Below are positions 61,917-64,000 of a DNA stretch of 64,000 nucleotides, piece by piece. The stretch spans positions 518,378-582,377 of the forward strand of contig NZ_RBAM01000005.1 in assembly GCF_003626645.1 (NCBI RefSeq), written 5' to 3'. The translations under genes were made by a program, and so were the position numbers. This DNA is from Streptomyces klenkii (GTDB lineage: Bacteria; Actinomycetota; Actinomycetes; Streptomycetales; Streptomycetaceae). Each line of letters opens with the position of its first letter. Position 1 is the first letter of the stretch. The notes below the pieces were generated by a model. It was not told the DNA's origin. It saw only the letters and a list, made by a program, of their open reading frames with translations, and did not search any database.

Positions 61917-62915
61917 ATGCTTCCCCGTTCCCTGCGTCCCGGCGGACGCCGTGCCGCTCGTACGGCCGCTCTGGGCGCCGTGGTGCTCGCTCTGCTGGTG
62001 TGGTGGCTGTGGTCCGTGCACGGTGACACGTCGCCGGCCGGGCGGATGACGTTCGCGACCGGGGTGCCGACCGGCGTGTACGCGAAGTACGGGGACCTCC
62101 TCAAGGAGGACCTGGCACAGGACATGCCCTCCCTGGACGTACGGCTGCGGCGCAGCCAGGGGTCGATCGACAACCTGCGGCAGCTCACGTCCGGCGAGGC
62201 GGACTTCACTCTGGCCACCGCCGACTCGGTCGCCACGTACCGCGACGAGGGGAAGCCGGGCGCCGGGAGCCTGCGCGCGTGTGCCCGGCTGTACGACGAC
62301 TACATCCAGCTGGTGGTGGAGAAGGGCTCGTCCGTGCAGTCGGCGCGGGACCTGCGGGGCCTGCGGGTGGGGGTGGGGACGGATGACTCGGGGGTGCAGC
62401 TGATCACGCGGCGCCTGCTGAAGGCGGCGGGGCTCGACTTCGACAAGGACATCACGCCGGTGCGCGTCGGCATCGACAAGATGCCGGGGCTGCTGGAGCG
62501 GGGGCAGCTGGACGCGTTCTTCTGGTCGGGCGGGCTGCCCACGAACGCCGTCCAGTCGCTCGGTCTGCGGCTGTCCATCCGCCTGGTGCAGCTGGGTGAT
62601 CTAATCGAGCCGCTGCACGCCCAGGGGCCGCAGACGCGCTATTACAGGGCTGCGGTGATGCCCGTGGACGCGTACCCGGAGCTGCGGGCGTCCCAGGCGG
62701 TGAAGACACTGGCGGTCGCGAACCTGCTCGTCACCATGGACCACGCGGACGCGGACCTGGCGGAGAGCGTCACGCGGTCGGTGATGAACAGCAGGGACCG
62801 CATAGGGCAGAAGGTGCACGCCGCGCAGAAGGTGGACCTCCGTACGGCGATCTTCACCGACCCCCTCCAGCTGCACGTGGGGGCGCGCCGCTACTACGCG
62901 TCGGTGAAGCCCTGA
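61917..62915 (+). CDS. TAXI-family TRAP-transporter solute-binding protein (orphan)
   Basis: This 332-residue extracytoplasmic binding protein has an N-terminal membrane anchor or signal (AALGAVVLALLVWWLWSV). The TAXI family pattern follows: FATGVPTGVYAKYGDLL, EADFTLATADSVATYRDEG, LRGLRVGVGTDDSGVQLITR and LDAFFWSGGLPTNAVQSLG. The TRAP membrane subunits are not in the window, so it may serve a sensor kinase or a distant transporter. The ligand is unknown; glutamate is one known for the family. Confidence 0.88.
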   Translation: MLPRSLRPGGRRAARTAALGAVVLALLVWWLWSVHGDTSPAGRMTFATGVPTGVYAKYGDLLKEDLAQDMPSLDVRLRRSQGSIDNLRQLTSGEADFTLATADSVATYRDEGKPGAGSLRACARLYDDYIQLVVEKGSSVQSARDLRGLRVGVGTDDSGVQLITRRLLKAAGLDFDKDITPVRVGIDKMPGLLERGQLDAFFWSGGLPTNAVQSLGLRLSIRLVQLGDLIEPLHAQGPQTRYYRAAVMPVDAYPELRASQAVKTLAVANLLVTMDHADADLAESVTRSVMNSRDRIGQKVHAAQKVDLRTAIFTDPLQLHVGARRYYASVKP

Positions 62916-63008
62916 ATCCCCACGCCCGGCAAGTCCCCACGCCCTGAAGGACAGAACAAGGACGGAACAGGGCGGAATAGTCCCGCCACGGCCGAGGCTT
63001 AGCCGATC

Positions 63009-63851
63009 ATGAATGAGATTCTCGTGACGGGCGCGACCGGCAATGTCGGCCGGCAAGTTGTTCTTCAACTCCTGGCCGGCGGCACCGCCGTGCGCGCGCT
63101 GGCGCGTACCCCCGACTCAGCCGGGCTGCCGGACGGCGTCGATGTCGTAGGCGGGGACCTGTCCGAGCCGGACACGCTGGAGCGGGCACTGACCGGGATC
63201 AGTACGGTGTTCCTGATATGGCCCTTCCTGACGACCGAGGGCGCCCCCGCCGTGCTGGAGGCGATCGAGCGGCACCCCCGCCGCATCGTCTACCTCTCCT
63301 CGTCAGGCGTGAACGAGGACGCCGAACGGCAGACCGACCCGATCAACCAGCTCCACGCCGACATGGAGCGCCTGATCGAGGAGTCCAGCGCGGAGTGGAC
63401 CGTCCTGCGGTCGGACACCATCGCCTCCAACGCGCGAGGGTGGGCCGGGCAGATCCGCACCACGCGCGTCGTTCGCGGTCCCGGCATCGCGGCCACGGCG
63501 GTGATCCACGAAGCCGACGTCGCGGCCGTGGCGGTACGTGCGCTCACCGATGACGGGCATGCGGGCGCGAAGCACATCCTCACCGGCCCGCAGGTGCTGA
63601 GCAGGGCCGAGCAGGTCCACGCGATCGGGGAGGCCGCCGGCCGCCCGGCGCGCTTCGAAGCGGTCCCCTTGGAGGTCGCACGACAGCAGATGCTCGCGGA
63701 CGGCAGGCCGCCCGCCCTCGTCGAGGCCCTGCTGGCTGCCGCAACCCGGCCTGAATCGGACTTGATCACCTCCACGGTGGAAGAGATCACGGGAGCGCCC
63801 GCGCGTACGTTCCGCTCGTGGGCGGAGGAGCACGCGGACACCTTCCGCTAG
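63009..63851 (+). CDS. NAD(P)-binding atypical SDR / NmrA-family protein
   Basis: This 280-residue protein has the dinucleotide-binding motif TGATGNVGRQVV at residue 7. Typical NmrA/SDR(a5) features follow, such as VVGGDLSEPDTLERAL and RIVYLSSSGVNEDAE. The catalytic YxxxK of classical SDRs is not seen, so it may be a redox sensor or reductase. The ATG at 63009 has no strong ribosome-binding site. The stop TAG coincides with an IS insertion boundary (CTAG at 63848-63851), so the C-terminus may have been altered by the insertion. Confidence 0.85.
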   Translation: MNEILVTGATGNVGRQVVLQLLAGGTAVRALARTPDSAGLPDGVDVVGGDLSEPDTLERALTGISTVFLIWPFLTTEGAPAVLEAIERHPRRIVYLSSSGVNEDAERQTDPINQLHADMERLIEESSAEWTVLRSDTIASNARGWAGQIRTTRVVRGPGIAATAVIHEADVAAVAVRALTDDGHAGAKHILTGPQVLSRAEQVHAIGEAAGRPARFEAVPLEVARQQMLADGRPPALVEALLAAATRPESDLITSTVEEITGAPARTFRSWAEEHADTFR

Positions 63852-64000
63852 GCAGTGTCTGGTGGCTCTTTGATGAGGTCGCGGAGCCAGATGACGATGG
63901 CGGCGGTGGCCAGGGTGCCGTGGAAGATGTAGTCGCGCTTGTCGAAGCGGGTCGCGACTGCCCGGTGCTGTTTCAGTTTGCTGACGCAGCGTTCCACTGT
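63848..64000 (-). CDS. IS5-family transposase, C-terminal part (runs off the right edge)
   Basis: The minus strand encodes VERCVSKLKQHRAVATRFDK followed by RDYIFHGTLATAAIVIWLRD and a stop. The E-R-C..LK...ATR-DK pattern is the conserved C-terminus of IS5-family DDE transposases. The stop codon (TAG, complement of CTA at 63848-63850) appears to come from the target sequence rather than the IS. The N-terminus and catalytic Asp residues lie beyond the window. Confidence 0.88.
   Translation of the reverse strand, partial: TVERCVSKLKQHRAVATRFDKRDYIFHGTLATAAIVIWLRDLIKEPPDTA
63852..64000 (-). mobile_element. IS5-family insertion sequence, one end
   Basis: The IS begins near GGCAGTGTCTGGTGGCTC, probably its terminal inverted repeat, next to CTAG, a target favoured by some IS5 groups. 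Only one end is in the window, so the other repeat and the target duplication cannot be checked. Confidence 0.75.

Overview
The base composition (very high G+C, GTG starts, G/C-rich third codon positions), the WhiH sporulation regulator, the principal sigma factor with a Lys/Ala-rich N-terminal region, and the lexA / nrdR-nrdJ / rnhB / miaA / dapF / miaB gene set all point to a Streptomyces chromosome. The order parE, hrdB, whiH, rnhB, nrdJ-nrdR, lexA, DinG-like helicase, siderophore synthetases, hflX, rsh, dapF, miaA, miaB is, as I remember it, close to the S. coelicolor SCO58xx-SCO57xx core region in reverse orientation. Most of the window is therefore conserved core, with accessory material between housekeeping blocks.

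Region by region: (1-6.7 kb) an incomplete NitT/TauT-type ABC importer, a divergent CitA/CitB-type two-component system, and a convergent NarL-type two-component operon with a small membrane protein. (6.8-13.8 kb) topoisomerase IV subunit B (parE), a small conserved cysteine protein, a secreted trypsin-like protease, hrdB and whiH. (13.9-24.4 kb) an ABC ATPase-membrane fusion, a Nudix protein with a C-terminal winged helix, a glycogen-debranching-like protein, a DUF4192 protein, a RecQ helicase fused to a phosphoribosyltransferase-like domain, and two proteins of unknown function. (24.4-29.9 kb) rnhB, an ADP-ribosylglycohydrolase, a histidine phosphatase, a DUF4937 protein, an arylamine N-acetyltransferase, and a TetR regulator that shares two perfect 16-bp operators with a divergent NTF2-like gene. 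(30-37 kb) the B12-dependent ribonucleotide reductase operon nrdR-nrdJ, divergent lexA with an SOS box, and a DinG/XPD-type helicase.

(37-43.7 kb) a four-gene NRPS-independent siderophore operon: aminotransferase, IucA/IucC synthetase, GNAT acyltransferase, IucA/IucC synthetase. No amino-acid N-hydroxylase or decarboxylase lies beside it, one synthetase has a TTA (bldA-type) codon, and all four proteins carry low-complexity segments. (43.9-57.2 kb) a secreted lipoprotein-like peptidase, hflX, an M1 peptidase, an Rsh-family protein whose synthetase domain looks degenerate, dapF, miaA, a small acidic protein plus an MT0933-like antitoxin, a LigB-like dioxygenase, miaB, and small membrane proteins. 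(57.3-61.6 kb) two tandem secreted cell-wall enzymes, one with a Cys-peptidase/amidase domain and one with an Rpf-like transglycosylase domain. Each has an Ig-like domain and six FG-GAP repeats. They share a 390-bp near-identical block and a conserved upstream leader element. (61.9-64 kb) an orphan TAXI solute-binding protein, an NmrA-like oxidoreductase, and the end of an IS5-family insertion sequence that abuts the stop codon of the oxidoreductase.

The most promising leads are the conserved leader, 21-codon ORF and hairpin upstream of the paired FG-GAP wall enzymes, and the unusual siderophore operon. I see no tRNA, rRNA or CRISPR array. Domain assignments were made by reading the sequence, without database searches.
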